NCBI GenBank assembly: GCA_031422315.1
Contig: JANOQN010000068.1
Span: forward strand, 1-64,000
Reading direction: 5' to 3'
From: JANNYA01 sp031422315
Lineage (GTDB): Bacteria > Pseudomonadota > Gammaproteobacteria > Xanthomonadales > SZUA-5
DNA length: 64,000 nt
The translations under genes were made by a program, and so were the position numbers. The notes under the pieces were generated by a model. That model had not been told where the DNA came from. It made no database searches and was given only the letters and a program-made list of their open reading frames with translations. Every line of letters starts with the position of its first letter. Positions within the stretch are counted from its first letter, which is position 1. This document shows positions 51,824-60,790 of this stretch, one piece after another.

Positions 51824-54800
51824 ATGGTAGCCGTGGATAATGGCGCTGCCAATGGCAAGCCAAAAGCGAGATGGCGCATTGCAAAGCGACTGTTAGCCGC
51901 GTTTGCAGTAATCTCGCTGTTGCTTTTTGCATTCGTAGCATGGCTACTCTTGACTACCTCAGGCCTACGTTTTGCACTCGGCTTTGTGCCAAATCAACTG
52001 CAATACAGCACCGCGAAAGGTCAGCTTTGGAACGGTTTTGAGCTAACGCAATTGCGCTACCAGCAAGATGGACTTGCGGTAGCCGCTGAGCGCGTCGAAT
52101 TGGCGGTTGCATGGCCAAATTTGCTGTCCAAAACGCTACGCATCAAAAATACAGAAGTCGACCAGCTGACCATTATGCAATCGCCATTGCTGCAACCCGC
52201 GCCGCCCGAACCTGCGCAAGAAGAATCCGCTAGCGATTGGGCGGTTGTAGTGGATCAAATCTTGGCGCAAGGCTTGAGCTTTAGCCAAAAAAGCACCGCA
52301 AATTCGGAAGGTGTTGAGCTAGTCGCTATCAAAACCATTTCGGGCAAAGCGCTGCGGCTAGCGAATCAGCAGCTACAGTTTGGATCGTTGAGCATTGCAG
52401 AACGGCGCGGCTTGGCCGTTATTGCTGGCGCGTTGGATTTGCGCATGAATTCAGATGTTTTGGTAAAAACAAAGGCGGCGCCATTGAGCGTCAAAGTAAC
52501 CACCAACGCGGCCTTCGATGAAATACTAGCGTGGCCACAGCCAATAGTTTTTGATGCGACTATTTCCGGCAATCGACAAACATTACAGATCGGGCTGTTG
52601 GCTTCAGCGCCGTTTGATTTGGCATTGCAAGCGGCTATTGAGCAGCCTTTTCAAGCAGCGCGCTGGAATGCCCAAATCAAGTCGCAAGTGACTGCGATTG
52701 GCGTGCTTGCTAGATATCCACAATTTACGCATTTAAGCACCGATTTAAACGGGTCAGGTGATTTAACTAGCGCGCGCATGTCCGGCAAATTTGCCCTAGA
52801 TGGTGCAGCATTTCAGCTCGAGAGTTTGGATGCAAAGCTAGCAGAAGATGGCGCTGCAATAGCGCTGAATGCGCTCAAAGTGGTGCTGCCCAATCAAGGC
52901 TGGCTCAGCGTTTCCGGCAATTGGCCGTTGATACCCAGCGCCACGCCGGGCGCACTTGCGCTCGTATGGCAAGACTTTGCGTTGCCCGCGCAATTTTCCT
53001 GGCCGCAGGCGCTATCGAGCGCATCGGGCAGTGCGGCGATCAGCGGTTATTTGGATGCCTTGGGTGTGAGCGCAGATTTGAATTTGAAGCGCTCAGCACT
53101 GGCCGCAGAACCCGAACTAGCAGGTGCGTTGAGCTTAAAAATGCAGATGTCGCCAACGCTAATCGATTTGCAGGCTTTAAAGCTCGCATTAACGCCAGAT
53201 GCCACCGCAGCAAGCAGCAGTGCCAGCGTAACCGGGCAAATTCAGCGCGAATTGGGCGTATTGAAGTCTGCTCAGTTGCAGCTGCAAGCGGCAGATTTTA
53301 ACCCTGCTTTGTTAAGCGCGGATTATCCGGGTCGGCTTGGATTAGATGCGTCGATTGATGTCAGTTTTACGCGGGCAAAAGATGCCTCGGTTAAACCGAC
53401 GGGCAGCTTACTGATCAAAAACTTAACTGGTGATCTGCGCGAGCGCCCGATAGCCGGAAAAGGCGAGCTGCGCTTTACCAACGCATGGCAGCCCGCCGGC
53501 GCACTCGATTTGCGCTGGGGTAATAATCAAGTCACATTGCGCCCGCAAGCCAACGCAGACTTGCAAGCCAGCGTAGATTTGCAAGAGCTCGCACTGTTCG
53601 AGAAGCGCGCACAGGGCAGCGTGCAGGGCGATGTGCTGTTGATCGCTGATGCGGCGGGCAACCCGGTTGGTATTGATGGTGCGCTGAGCGCCAGGCTTTT
53701 GAGTTTTGCCGATCTAAAAGTGCGCGAGCTTGAGCTCAAATTGCAAGCCCCGGCCGGGCAGTCGGCACCGATTATTCTGGCGCTAGATGCCAGTGGCATT
53801 TCCACTAGCGGAATTTCAGGCGGCGAGCAGCGCATTGATTCGGCGAAATTAAACGTAGCGGGCACCCGCGCGCAGCACACGTTGAGTGCGAATGTGCTAT
53901 CAAATCAAGGCAATATCGCGCTCAGCGCTGCCGGCAGTTTTACCCCAAATGATGCGAGTGCAAAGCCTGCGCAGGCAGGCTGGGGAAGCTGGCAGGGCAT
54001 GCTCAACAGCTTGAGTTTGCAGCCCGCAGTGGAGCCCGCAGCGACGCCCAACGACCCGACCATCAAAGCGCCGCCACCGAGCAGGGCGCAAGTGTTTACG
54101 CTGCAAGCGCCGAGCGCATTAAAAGTGTCAGATGCATTAGTCGAATTTGCGCAAAGCTGCTTTGATTCGAGCGCTGGACTCGCGTTTTGCTTGAGCGCGC
54201 GCTGGCCTAATAAAGGCGCTGGGCAGGCGAGTTTGAGCTTGAATCGAGTCCCTATTGCTGCGTTATTGGATGCGCTCAGCGCAGCGCCTTCTGCAGAGCT
54301 CAGCGGCGCACTGACAGGTCAGATTGACGTGCAAGCCATCGATGGACAAGCAGGACAGTTGCGCGCCAATTTAAGCCAGCTTGAGCCGATCAAATTCACC
54401 TTTAATCCGGTGGTGGCGGGCGATGCTTTGGATGCCGCCAAGTCATTAAACGTTAGTGCGCTGGCACTCGATTTAAAGGCGCAAATGCAGGCTGGGGAAT
54501 GGCGGCCCGTGCTAAACGGCACGCTAGAATTGCGAGAAGGCTTAAGCGTGCGCGCGCAAAATCTAGCACAAGCGGCAGGTGGTGAATTGAGCGGGCGAGT
54601 CGAGTTTAAACTTGCGGATATGGCGCAATTTGAAGGCATCTCTGAGGCGCTTGGCAAACTGAGTGGCAACATTTCAGGCGCGTTCGAGCTAGCTGGAACG
54701 CAAGCTGCGCCGCTGATACGGGGCGATTTGAAAGGCGACAAGCTAAGCGCGGAAATTCCAGCGGCCGGTATTATTTTGAAAGATGGCGCGCTCAACGTGA

Positions 54801-55825
54801 ATGCTGCGCAAGATAAGTTTTTGCTGAGCGGCTCATTAAGTTCTGGTGGCGGCAAGCTGGAATTCACCGGTGCTTATTCGCCGAAACAGGATAAAGAGCG
54901 CGTACTGCTGCAGATTACGGGTGATCGGGTATTGCTGGTCGATATTCCCAGTGCACGGGTTATCGGCAGCCCTGATTTAAAGCTAACGCATGATGGCAAG
55001 CTGATCCGGGTGACCGGCAAAATGACCGTGCCGGAAGCGAATGTCCAGCTGGATCGTTTTGAAAGCTCGGTGGTGCGCTCGAACGATGTTGTCATTGTTG
55101 ACGCGCCGCCGGTGCCGCAAGATGCACCGATTCGCGCCGATGTAGCGATTGTGCTGGGCGAAAATGTGCTGCTTAAAGGCTTTGGGCTGAACGGCAAGCT
55201 GGCCGGAAGTTTAAAGATTCGCGAGCGCCCGAATAAGCCCAGCACTGGCCGGGGCGAGATTCAAGTCACCGGAACCTATAAAGCCTACGGGCAAGATTTG
55301 CTGATTGAGCGCGGCAAGCTGCTGTTTGCTGCTAGCCCGTTAGAAGACCCGGGTTTGGATATTCGCGCAGTACGCAAGATCGACAAAATCAAAGCCGGCG
55401 TGCAGGTGCGCGGCACCGCCAAACAGCCCGAATTAACGGTATGGAGCGATCCCGTGTTCGAGCAATCCGAAGTGCTCAGCTACATTGTGCTGGGCCGGGG
55501 TTTAAAAGGCGCCAGCGGCGCCGACAGCGCACTGGTAAATCAGGCTGCGAACGCGCTCGGCACCGCTGGCGGCAATTTGCTCGCCAAAGGTATCGGCCAG
55601 CGAATTGGTTTAGAGCTTGGCGTGGAAACACTGTCTGAAATTGGCGGCCCGGCCTTTACCGCAGGCCGCTATTTGTCACCCAGGCTTTATATCGGCTATG
55701 GACAGGGTTTATTCAATCCGCAAACGCTCTTTATTTTGCGCTACAAACTATTTGACAGCTACGAAATTGAAGCGCTCTCCGGCCGTGAGCAAAAAATCGG
55801 GGTCAATTACCGGCATGAGCGGTAG
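51824..55825 (+). CDS. tamB: Translocation and assembly module inner-membrane component TamB
   Basis: The 1333-residue protein has an N-terminal membrane anchor (about 20-45) and a long repetitive beta-taco body (AsmA/VPS13-like bridge). The conserved C-terminal DUF490 region includes GRGEIQVTGTYKAYGQDLLIERG, SYIVLGRGL and an ending LFDSYEIEALSGREQKIGVNY. TamB spans the periplasm and works in phospholipid transport or outer-membrane protein assembly, normally with TamA. No tamA lies beside it, which is unusual. The YkgJ-type gene follows by 20 bases. Confidence 0.95.
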   Translation: MVAVDNGAANGKPKARWRIAKRLLAAFAVISLLLFAFVAWLLLTTSGLRFALGFVPNQLQYSTAKGQLWNGFELTQLRYQQDGLAVAAERVELAVAWPNLLSKTLRIKNTEVDQLTIMQSPLLQPAPPEPAQEESASDWAVVVDQILAQGLSFSQKSTANSEGVELVAIKTISGKALRLANQQLQFGSLSIAERRGLAVIAGALDLRMNSDVLVKTKAAPLSVKVTTNAAFDEILAWPQPIVFDATISGNRQTLQIGLLASAPFDLALQAAIEQPFQAARWNAQIKSQVTAIGVLARYPQFTHLSTDLNGSGDLTSARMSGKFALDGAAFQLESLDAKLAEDGAAIALNALKVVLPNQGWLSVSGNWPLIPSATPGALALVWQDFALPAQFSWPQALSSASGSAAISGYLDALGVSADLNLKRSALAAEPELAGALSLKMQMSPTLIDLQALKLALTPDATAASSSASVTGQIQRELGVLKSAQLQLQAADFNPALLSADYPGRLGLDASIDVSFTRAKDASVKPTGSLLIKNLTGDLRERPIAGKGELRFTNAWQPAGALDLRWGNNQVTLRPQANADLQASVDLQELALFEKRAQGSVQGDVLLIADAAGNPVGIDGALSARLLSFADLKVRELELKLQAPAGQSAPIILALDASGISTSGISGGEQRIDSAKLNVAGTRAQHTLSANVLSNQGNIALSAAGSFTPNDASAKPAQAGWGSWQGMLNSLSLQPAVEPAATPNDPTIKAPPPSRAQVFTLQAPSALKVSDALVEFAQSCFDSSAGLAFCLSARWPNKGAGQASLSLNRVPIAALLDALSAAPSAELSGALTGQIDVQAIDGQAGQLRANLSQLEPIKFTFNPVVAGDALDAAKSLNVSALALDLKAQMQAGEWRPVLNGTLELREGLSVRAQNLAQAAGGELSGRVEFKLADMAQFEGISEALGKLSGNISGAFELAGTQAAPLIRGDLKGDKLSAEIPAAGIILKDGALNVNAAQDKFLLSGSLSSGGGKLEFTGAYSPKQDKERVLLQITGDRVLLVDIPSARVIGSPDLKLTHDGKLIRVTGKMTVPEANVQLDRFESSVVRSNDVVIVDAPPVPQDAPIRADVAIVLGENVLLKGFGLNGKLAGSLKIRERPNKPSTGRGEIQVTGTYKAYGQDLLIERGKLLFAASPLEDPGLDIRAVRKIDKIKAGVQVRGTAKQPELTVWSDPVFEQSEVLSYIVLGRGLKGASGADSALVNQAANALGTAGGNLLAKGIGQRIGLELGVETLSEIGGPAFTAGRYLSPRLYIGYGQGLFNPQTLFILRYKLFDSYEIEALSGREQKIGVNYRHER

Positions 55826-55845
55826 TACTGTGGGAACGGACTGCC

Positions 55846-56124
55846 ATGATCACTAGCGAAACAGCGCTGATTTGCCGAGCGCACTGCGCCGCGTGCTGCA
55901 TCGCGCCGTCTATTTCCAGCGCGATTCCCGGCATGCCAAACGGCAAGCCCGCCGGCGTTAAATGCATCCAGCTTGATGCGCAGCTGCAGTGCAAGCTGTT
56001 CGGTCTGCCTGAGCGCCCTGCTGTGTGCATTAGTTTGCGGCCCACCCGTGAGATGTGCGGCTGGAATGCCAGTGAGGCTATGGCTTATTTGACGGAACTG
56101 GAGGTGTTAACCTCTTTGGAATGA
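55846..56124 (+). CDS. YkgJ-family cysteine cluster protein
   Basis: The 92-residue protein contains CRAHCAACCIAPSISS, GVKCIQLD, QCKLFGLPERPAVC and EMCGW: the YkgJ/zinc-iron chelating cluster of Cys residues in compact form. It probably binds a metal; no enzymatic activity is established. It follows tamB closely and a REP-like unit follows it. Confidence 0.87.
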   Translation: MITSETALICRAHCAACCIAPSISSAIPGMPNGKPAGVKCIQLDAQLQCKLFGLPERPAVCISLRPTREMCGWNASEAMAYLTELEVLTSLE

Positions 56125-56129
56125 TGCGC

Positions 56130-56157
56130 TGATTCCTACGACGACGCGCAGAATGAC
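56130..56157. repeat. REP-like unit of the GTCATTC family (minus orientation)
   Basis: Read on the minus strand, the unit starts GTCATTCTGCGCGTCG and ends GGAATCA, matching the 20645 element at its head. It lies six bases after the YkgJ-type stop. Confidence 0.45.
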
Positions 56158-56238
56158 GTGCGCCACTTTCGCCAAAACCGCTTAAGTTGATGGCATTGGG
56201 GTTGGGGAGCGAAGGTACGTTTGGTTCAACGAGGTGAA

Positions 56239-56757
56239 TCAAAACAGCTTAAACCTAATCTCTACTGATTTGCCAATCACCGCCGATTCGTCCCATTCGC
56301 CACCGCCTACGCCAAAATCTTTTCGATCTAGCTCTGCGCTGCCTTCGATAGTGCCGGTTTTGCTGATGCTTACGCGCAGACTAATGGGCTTGCTTACGCC
56401 GCGAATCGACAACACACCGGGGCAGAGCAGGGCAGGCGCGCTTATGGTGCAGGCACCAGCACTTACAAAACGTGCGTTCGGAAATTTTTCGGCGTCAAAC
56501 CAATCGGAATTTTTCAGCACCATATCGCGATCTTCGTAATCTGAATTCAACGAATTAACTTGCACATTGACATCAAACACGGGCTTGCTCGGATCGGTCA
56601 AATTGACAGAGCCGGAAAATTTTTCAAAGCGGCCATCGATAGGCTCCTCATCATAGCTGCCGGTGAACTCTAACTTGCTGTTGTTTTGATCAAAGCTGAG
56701 TAGTTTGGCTGCAGGCGGCGTGGCAGCAAGCGCAAGGATAGTTAGCAAAGTAATCAT
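56239..56757 (-). CDS. YceI family protein (second copy)
   Basis: From ATG 56757 the 172-residue protein has a signal peptide (MITLLTILALAATPP) and a YceI lipocalin-like barrel: FDQNNSKLEFTGSY, FDAEKFPNARFVS, LSIRGVSKPISL and ELDRKDFGVGGGEWDES. YceI proteins bind long polyisoprenoid lipids such as quinones in the periplasm. It begins 7 bases after the cytochrome b561 stop and ends a three-gene operon. Confidence 0.9.
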   Translation of the reverse strand: MITLLTILALAATPPAAKLLSFDQNNSKLEFTGSYDEEPIDGRFEKFSGSVNLTDPSKPVFDVNVQVNSLNSDYEDRDMVLKNSDWFDAEKFPNARFVSAGACTISAPALLCPGVLSIRGVSKPISLRVSISKTGTIEGSAELDRKDFGVGGGEWDESAVIGKSVEIRFKLF

Positions 56758-56764
56758 AGTGATC

Positions 56765-57322
56765 TCAGTTAAGTGGCGCTGCACGCCCAAGCATGCGTTT
56801 TAAAATCGCATCTTTGTCGATAAAGTGGTGTTTCAGCGCGGCTAGAATGTGGATGGCGATAAGCCCGCACAGGCCAAAGGCAATTACGCCGTGGCTGTAT
56901 TGCCAAAATGCAAATGCGCTTTGGCTTTTATCAATCAGCTGAGGTAATGGCAGCATGCCAAATAGTTTGGTTGGAAAACCCGATGCGGAATTCATCAGCC
57001 AGCCCGAAAGCGGCATCGCAAGCAGCAGCACATAAAGCAAAGCGTGGCTAGCATGGCTAGCAATGCGCTGCCAGTTCGGCACGCTGCTTGGCAGTGCCGG
57101 TGCGCGGTGCGTCAAGCGCCAGAGTATGCGAATTAGCATGAGCGCCAAAATACTTAAGCCCAACGATTTGTGCAGCATGTAGATTTTGAGTTTATCTGGG
57201 CTGATGCGCATCTCGACCATGTAAAACCCTGCAGCCAACATACCCAGCACCAGTACTGCAATCAGCCAATGCAGCGCGATAGCCGTGCGGGTGTAAGCCT
57301 GCGGTGCGGATTTCTCATTCAA
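56765..57322 (-). CDS. Cytochrome b561 family protein
   Basis: I place the start at TTG 57322 (185 residues), because an upstream ATG at 57388 would overlap the preceding yceI gene by 50 bases and add a non-conserved leader. Four membrane helices carry histidines for two b-hemes: ALHWLIAV, YMLHKSLG, ASHASHALLYV and IAIHILAALKHHF. E. coli yceJ-yceI has the same pairing, and the protein probably moves electrons between quinone and a periplasmic partner. Confidence 0.9.
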   Translation of the reverse strand: MNEKSAPQAYTRTAIALHWLIAVLVLGMLAAGFYMVEMRISPDKLKIYMLHKSLGLSILALMLIRILWRLTHRAPALPSSVPNWQRIASHASHALLYVLLLAMPLSGWLMNSASGFPTKLFGMLPLPQLIDKSQSAFAFWQYSHGVIAFGLCGLIAIHILAALKHHFIDKDAILKRMLGRAAPLN

Positions 57323-57338
57323 CGGCTTGCTCGGGCAA

Positions 57339-57947
57339 CTACTTAATGCCTGCTTCCGCTTCAATTCGAATTTTGACTTCATCGCCAATCGATGGCAGAT
57401 ACGCGCTCATGCCAAAGTCCGAGCGCTTTAACGAGCCGGTCGCAGAAAAGCCCGCATAAGGTTTTTTGCTCATCGGATTAGCGTCAATTTTATTGACGGT
57501 AAAATCCAGCGTGACTGGCTTACTGACGCCAAGCATCGTCAAGTTACCGGTCAGTTTGCCGGCTGTGGCGCTGCTCATTTCAACTTTGGTGCTTGAGAAT
57601 TTCATGGTTGGGAAAGCAGCGGTGTTAAAGAACTTCTTATCCGCCATGTGCTCGTTCCAGGTTTTATCGCCAAATTGCAAGCTGGCGACATCAATCGTTA
57701 CGTCGGCCTTGCTGTTGCCCATATTGGCTTGATCCAGCGTCAAGCTGCCTTCTTTCAGGCTCAGCAGCGCGGTCGAGTTGGAAAACCCCAAGTGATTAAC
57801 GGTGAAGTAAATCTGCGTGTGCGGTACGTCAAAGCTGTAAATCTGCGCCTTAGCGGCCACCATAGGCGGGGTGTTTTGCGCAGCAGCTAGCGCTGTGCTG
57901 GCCAGTAAAGCGGCGCCGAGTGACAGGGTTTTGAAATTGCTGCGCAT
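57339..57947 (-). CDS. YceI family periplasmic protein
   Basis: The 202-residue protein has a signal peptide (cleavage near ALAAAQ, residue 24) and a full YceI domain: YSFDVPHTQIYFTVNHLGFSN, FFNTAAFPTMKF, NLTMLGVSKPVTL and GSLKRSDFGM. It is the first gene of the yceI - b561 - yceI operon. It should bind an isoprenoid lipid or quinone in the periplasm. Confidence 0.93.
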   Translation of the reverse strand: MRSNFKTLSLGAALLASTALAAAQNTPPMVAAKAQIYSFDVPHTQIYFTVNHLGFSNSTALLSLKEGSLTLDQANMGNSKADVTIDVASLQFGDKTWNEHMADKKFFNTAAFPTMKFSSTKVEMSSATAGKLTGNLTMLGVSKPVTLDFTVNKIDANPMSKKPYAGFSATGSLKRSDFGMSAYLPSIGDEVKIRIEAEAGIK

Positions 57948-58174
57948 AATGTTCGCCTTTTTGGTGGATGGAAAGTGTGCGAGCGTACTGCTTGCGGTGT
58001 TAAACGGCTATGAAATTGGCAGCTTGGAGACGCTGAATTTCAAATCGTTGTTTCCGCGCCATTGAAGGCTATGTGTTTACCCAGCCGCAATTTGGCACCG
58101 AAGCGCTGTATCTACGCTGCAAGCAACTGATCAGTGATTGCGCGGTGAACCCTATTCCCCAACCCTTAAAAAAA

Positions 58175-58190
58175 CTGTATAAAGTTACAC
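58175..58190. promoter_or_regulatory. LexA-box-like sequence upstream of imuA
   Basis: CTGTATAAAGTTACAC resembles the E. coli type SOS box (CTGT-N8-ACAG), with one mismatch at the final base. It lies 244 bases before imuA with a MITE-like element between. imuAB genes are normally LexA-controlled. Xanthomonadales often use a different LexA box, so this is tentative. The 486-base gap 57948-58433 contains this site and the MITE, and nothing else that I recognise. Confidence 0.25.
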
Positions 58191-58259
58191 ATATGTATTA
58201 AAAGACAGTCTATTCTTACGCGCTGAGAAAGTGGGCTCGCACACTGCAAGCCCGCTTTA

Positions 58260-58399
58260 GGGAATCTCTAAAACCTCATTTTCTAAGTCAAGCTAGGCGC
58301 GAATGACAAAAATGGAGGCGGTATATGATTGATATATAACGACATTTTTTTCTTGAGCAACGACGCTTCACGACGAAAATGGGGTTTTTAGAGGTTCCC
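58260..58399. mobile_element. MITE-like element with 25-bp terminal inverted repeats and TTTA target duplication
   Basis: The left end GGGAATCTCTAAAACCTCAT and the inverted right end (finishing GAGGTTCCC at 58399) pair over about 25 bases. TTTA flanks both sides (58256-58259 and 58400-58403), as expected for a 4-bp target duplication. The 140-bp interior has no coding capacity. Directly after the right TTTA the left-end sequence GGGAATCTC begins again (58404-58412), suggesting a second, truncated insertion or a larger duplicated flank. It ends 34 bases before imuA. Confidence 0.82.
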
Positions 58400-58433
58400 T
58401 TTAGGGAATCTCGTTAGATGGACGCACGTACAC

Positions 58434-59189
58434 ATGCACGCCGTAATTCCCCGTAGTACAACCGCACTTGAGCAGCTTTTAAGCAACTCGCAATCACTCT
58501 GGCGCGGCCGCCAGCAGGTGCCGCTGCAAGAAAGCTGCGCTAGCGGGCACGCGCAATTGGATCAAGCATTGCCCGGTGGCGGATTGCCGCTGGGTGCATT
58601 GACTGAGCTTTTACTGCCGCAATTTTGCTTAGGTGAGCTCAGCCTGCTGCTGCCGCTGCTGCAAAAGCTGAGCCAAAATCAAGAGCGCATTGCGCTGATT
58701 GCGCCGCCGCTTCTGTTAAATGCCGCTGCGCTGGCGGCCCGGCACATTGCGCTAAGCCAGCTGTTGCTGGTGCAACTTGATCAGCGCGCGGGCGCGGATA
58801 TTACCTGGGCGGGCGAGCAGCTGCTGCGCTCGGGCTGCTTTAAGCTGGTGCTTATTTGGCAAACCCAAATGGAGGAGCGCAGCTTAAAACGGCTGCAGCT
58901 GGCGGCGGAATCCGGGCATGCGCTGGCGCTGTTGTGCAGGGTGGACAGCGCATTGCACAGCCTGTCGCCAGCGGCGCTGCGGCTTGGCGTGCGGCCAGAT
59001 TTGGGCAGCAGTTTGGGCGGCGTGAGCGCGGCACCCAGCGCAAAAGTTTTGCAGCTATTTAAGCGCAGTCATCCAAAAGTGCAGGCTGATACTGAAATAC
59101 CCAAACGCACGGGCCTGCGCATTGATATCCACAAATGCCGGGGCTACGCACCGCAGCGCAGCGTGCAGGTGGCGCTGCCATGGCATTAA
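58434..59189 (+). CDS. imuA: Translesion synthesis-associated protein ImuA
   Basis: The 251-residue protein is RecA-like without a proper Walker A: ASGHAQLDQALPGGGLPLGALTEL and SLLLPLLQKLS, with FKLVLIWQTQMEERSLKRLQLAAE and the arginine-rich end RTGLRIDIHKCRG. ImuA helps the ImuB/DnaE2 mutasome in damage-induced mutagenesis. Its stop overlaps the imuB start by 10 bases. No ribosome site is clear before ATG 58434. Confidence 0.88.
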   Translation: MHAVIPRSTTALEQLLSNSQSLWRGRQQVPLQESCASGHAQLDQALPGGGLPLGALTELLLPQFCLGELSLLLPLLQKLSQNQERIALIAPPLLLNAAALAARHIALSQLLLVQLDQRAGADITWAGEQLLRSGCFKLVLIWQTQMEERSLKRLQLAAESGHALALLCRVDSALHSLSPAALRLGVRPDLGSSLGGVSAAPSAKVLQLFKRSHPKVQADTEIPKRTGLRIDIHKCRGYAPQRSVQVALPWH

Positions 59190-60700
59190 CGCGCTGGCTA
59201 TGTGTGCGGTTTTTACAATTGGCTTTAGATCGCATCACGCCCACACCGGTGCTGCCTTTTGCAGTGCTCGATGGTACGCAAAATCGGCGTTTGATTTGGC
59301 AGGCGAACGCCGCAGCGCTGGCGCTCGGCGTGCGCGCTGGGCAAAGCTTGACGCAGGCGCAAGCGCTGTGCGGGCAGCTGCAAACCGGTGTGCGCAGCCT
59401 AGCCGGGGAGCTTGAAACGCTCAGCCAATTGGCGGCTTGGGGCTATCAATATAGTCATGAAGTGTTGCTGGAAGCGCAGCACACACAGCTGCTGCTAGAG
59501 CTTGGCCGCAGCGTCAAATTATTTGGCATCAGCTTACGCCCACAAATTTTGCAAGAGCTAGCGGCGCTCGGCTTTGCCGTGCGCTTAGGCAGCGGCAAAA
59601 CCCCAGCAGCGGCGCGCGCGGCGGCATTTGCCAGCCAAGATACCCGCTTCGAGCAGTTCAAAGGCAAGCTGCCGCTGCGCTGGAGCGCGCTGCCCATGCC
59701 GGTGATTGACACGCTGGCCGCTAGCGGCATTCATACATTGGATGCGCTAATCGCATTGCCACACGATGCGCTCGCGCAGCGCTTTGGTGCGTGTGTGCGC
59801 TTGACTTTAGATCGCCTCAGCGGCGCCGCGCCCGAGCCTTTATTGCATTTTGTGCCGCCTGAGTCCCTCGCGCTCACTTTGCCGCTGCCCGCGCCCACCA
59901 AGCACACCGAGATGCTGCTATTTGGCCTCAAACGCCTGCTGAGCCTGATCTGCGCGCAGCTGCGCGCCCGCGATCTAGCCGTGCAGCAGCTGATTTTGGT
60001 GCTCACGCTGGAGCGCCTGCGGCAAAGTAATCGCAGCGCAGCTAATGCCCAAATTATGAATACGGACATGAATGCGGGTGCCGCCGATACACTCACACTG
60101 TCGCTCGAGCTGGGCAGTATTAGCCGCGATCCAGAATTTTTGCTTTCCCTGTGGCGCATCCGGCTAGAGCGCGTGCAATTAGCGCAGCCCGCGCTAGAAA
60201 TGCAGCTGCAAGCGCCCAAATTGCTGGCATTTCACACTAGCGCGCGGGATATGTTCGACACCCGTCGAAATAGCGAAAGCGATCTACCCCAGCTGCTGGC
60301 CCGCCTTCGCGCACGCTTAGGTAATGCGGCGCTACAAGGGCTAACCCTGCACGCCGATCACAGACCCGAACAGCGCAGCGTTTACGGCGCGCCATTGCAG
60401 CCCGCACCGAGCAACAAGCGGCAAACCCAGCTCGCACTCGCTAGCGCGGTAACGCCAGGCCCCGCGCCGCACAACGATTTCGCCGCGCAGCACGCCCTAT
60501 GGCTGCACATTCGCCCGCAGGTTATTACGCCAGCGGATTTTCAGATTATCTCCGGCCCCGAGCGCATCGAAAGCGGCTGGTGCGCAGATCAAGACATACG
60601 CCGCGACTATTTCCACGCTCAATCGACCAGCGGCTGCGGCTGCTGGATCTATCGTGATCTAAAAACCGAGCTTTGGTATTGGCATGGGAATTTGTTTTGA
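59180..60700 (+). CDS. imuB: Y-family polymerase-like protein ImuB
   Basis: From ATG 59180 (overlapping imuA) the 506-residue protein starts MALTRWLCVRFLQLALDRI. It has a palm/finger region lacking the catalytic acidic residues of active Y-family polymerases, then LPHDALAQRFG (HhH) and a little-finger part. The conserved C-terminus is SGPERIESGWC, RDYFHA and GCWIYRDL. ImuB is a non-catalytic adaptor that links the beta clamp with DnaE2 during translesion synthesis. The usual dnaE2 does not follow; a secreted protease gene does. Confidence 0.93.
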   Translation: MALTRWLCVRFLQLALDRITPTPVLPFAVLDGTQNRRLIWQANAAALALGVRAGQSLTQAQALCGQLQTGVRSLAGELETLSQLAAWGYQYSHEVLLEAQHTQLLLELGRSVKLFGISLRPQILQELAALGFAVRLGSGKTPAAARAAAFASQDTRFEQFKGKLPLRWSALPMPVIDTLAASGIHTLDALIALPHDALAQRFGACVRLTLDRLSGAAPEPLLHFVPPESLALTLPLPAPTKHTEMLLFGLKRLLSLICAQLRARDLAVQQLILVLTLERLRQSNRSAANAQIMNTDMNAGAADTLTLSLELGSISRDPEFLLSLWRIRLERVQLAQPALEMQLQAPKLLAFHTSARDMFDTRRNSESDLPQLLARLRARLGNAALQGLTLHADHRPEQRSVYGAPLQPAPSNKRQTQLALASAVTPGPAPHNDFAAQHALWLHIRPQVITPADFQIISGPERIESGWCADQDIRRDYFHAQSTSGCGCWIYRDLKTELWYWHGNLF

Positions 60701-60790
60701 GGGTGTGTTTTCGTTATTTCAGGAAAAAATAAGCATTGACGCATACAAATTTTCGGTTTAGCGTTACATTTTGGCTCAAAAGTAAACCAA

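Noticed and set aside
57871..58065. 64-codon frame upstream of the first yceI gene
   Set aside because: It is antisense to the yceI signal peptide and its leader; it has no supporting features.
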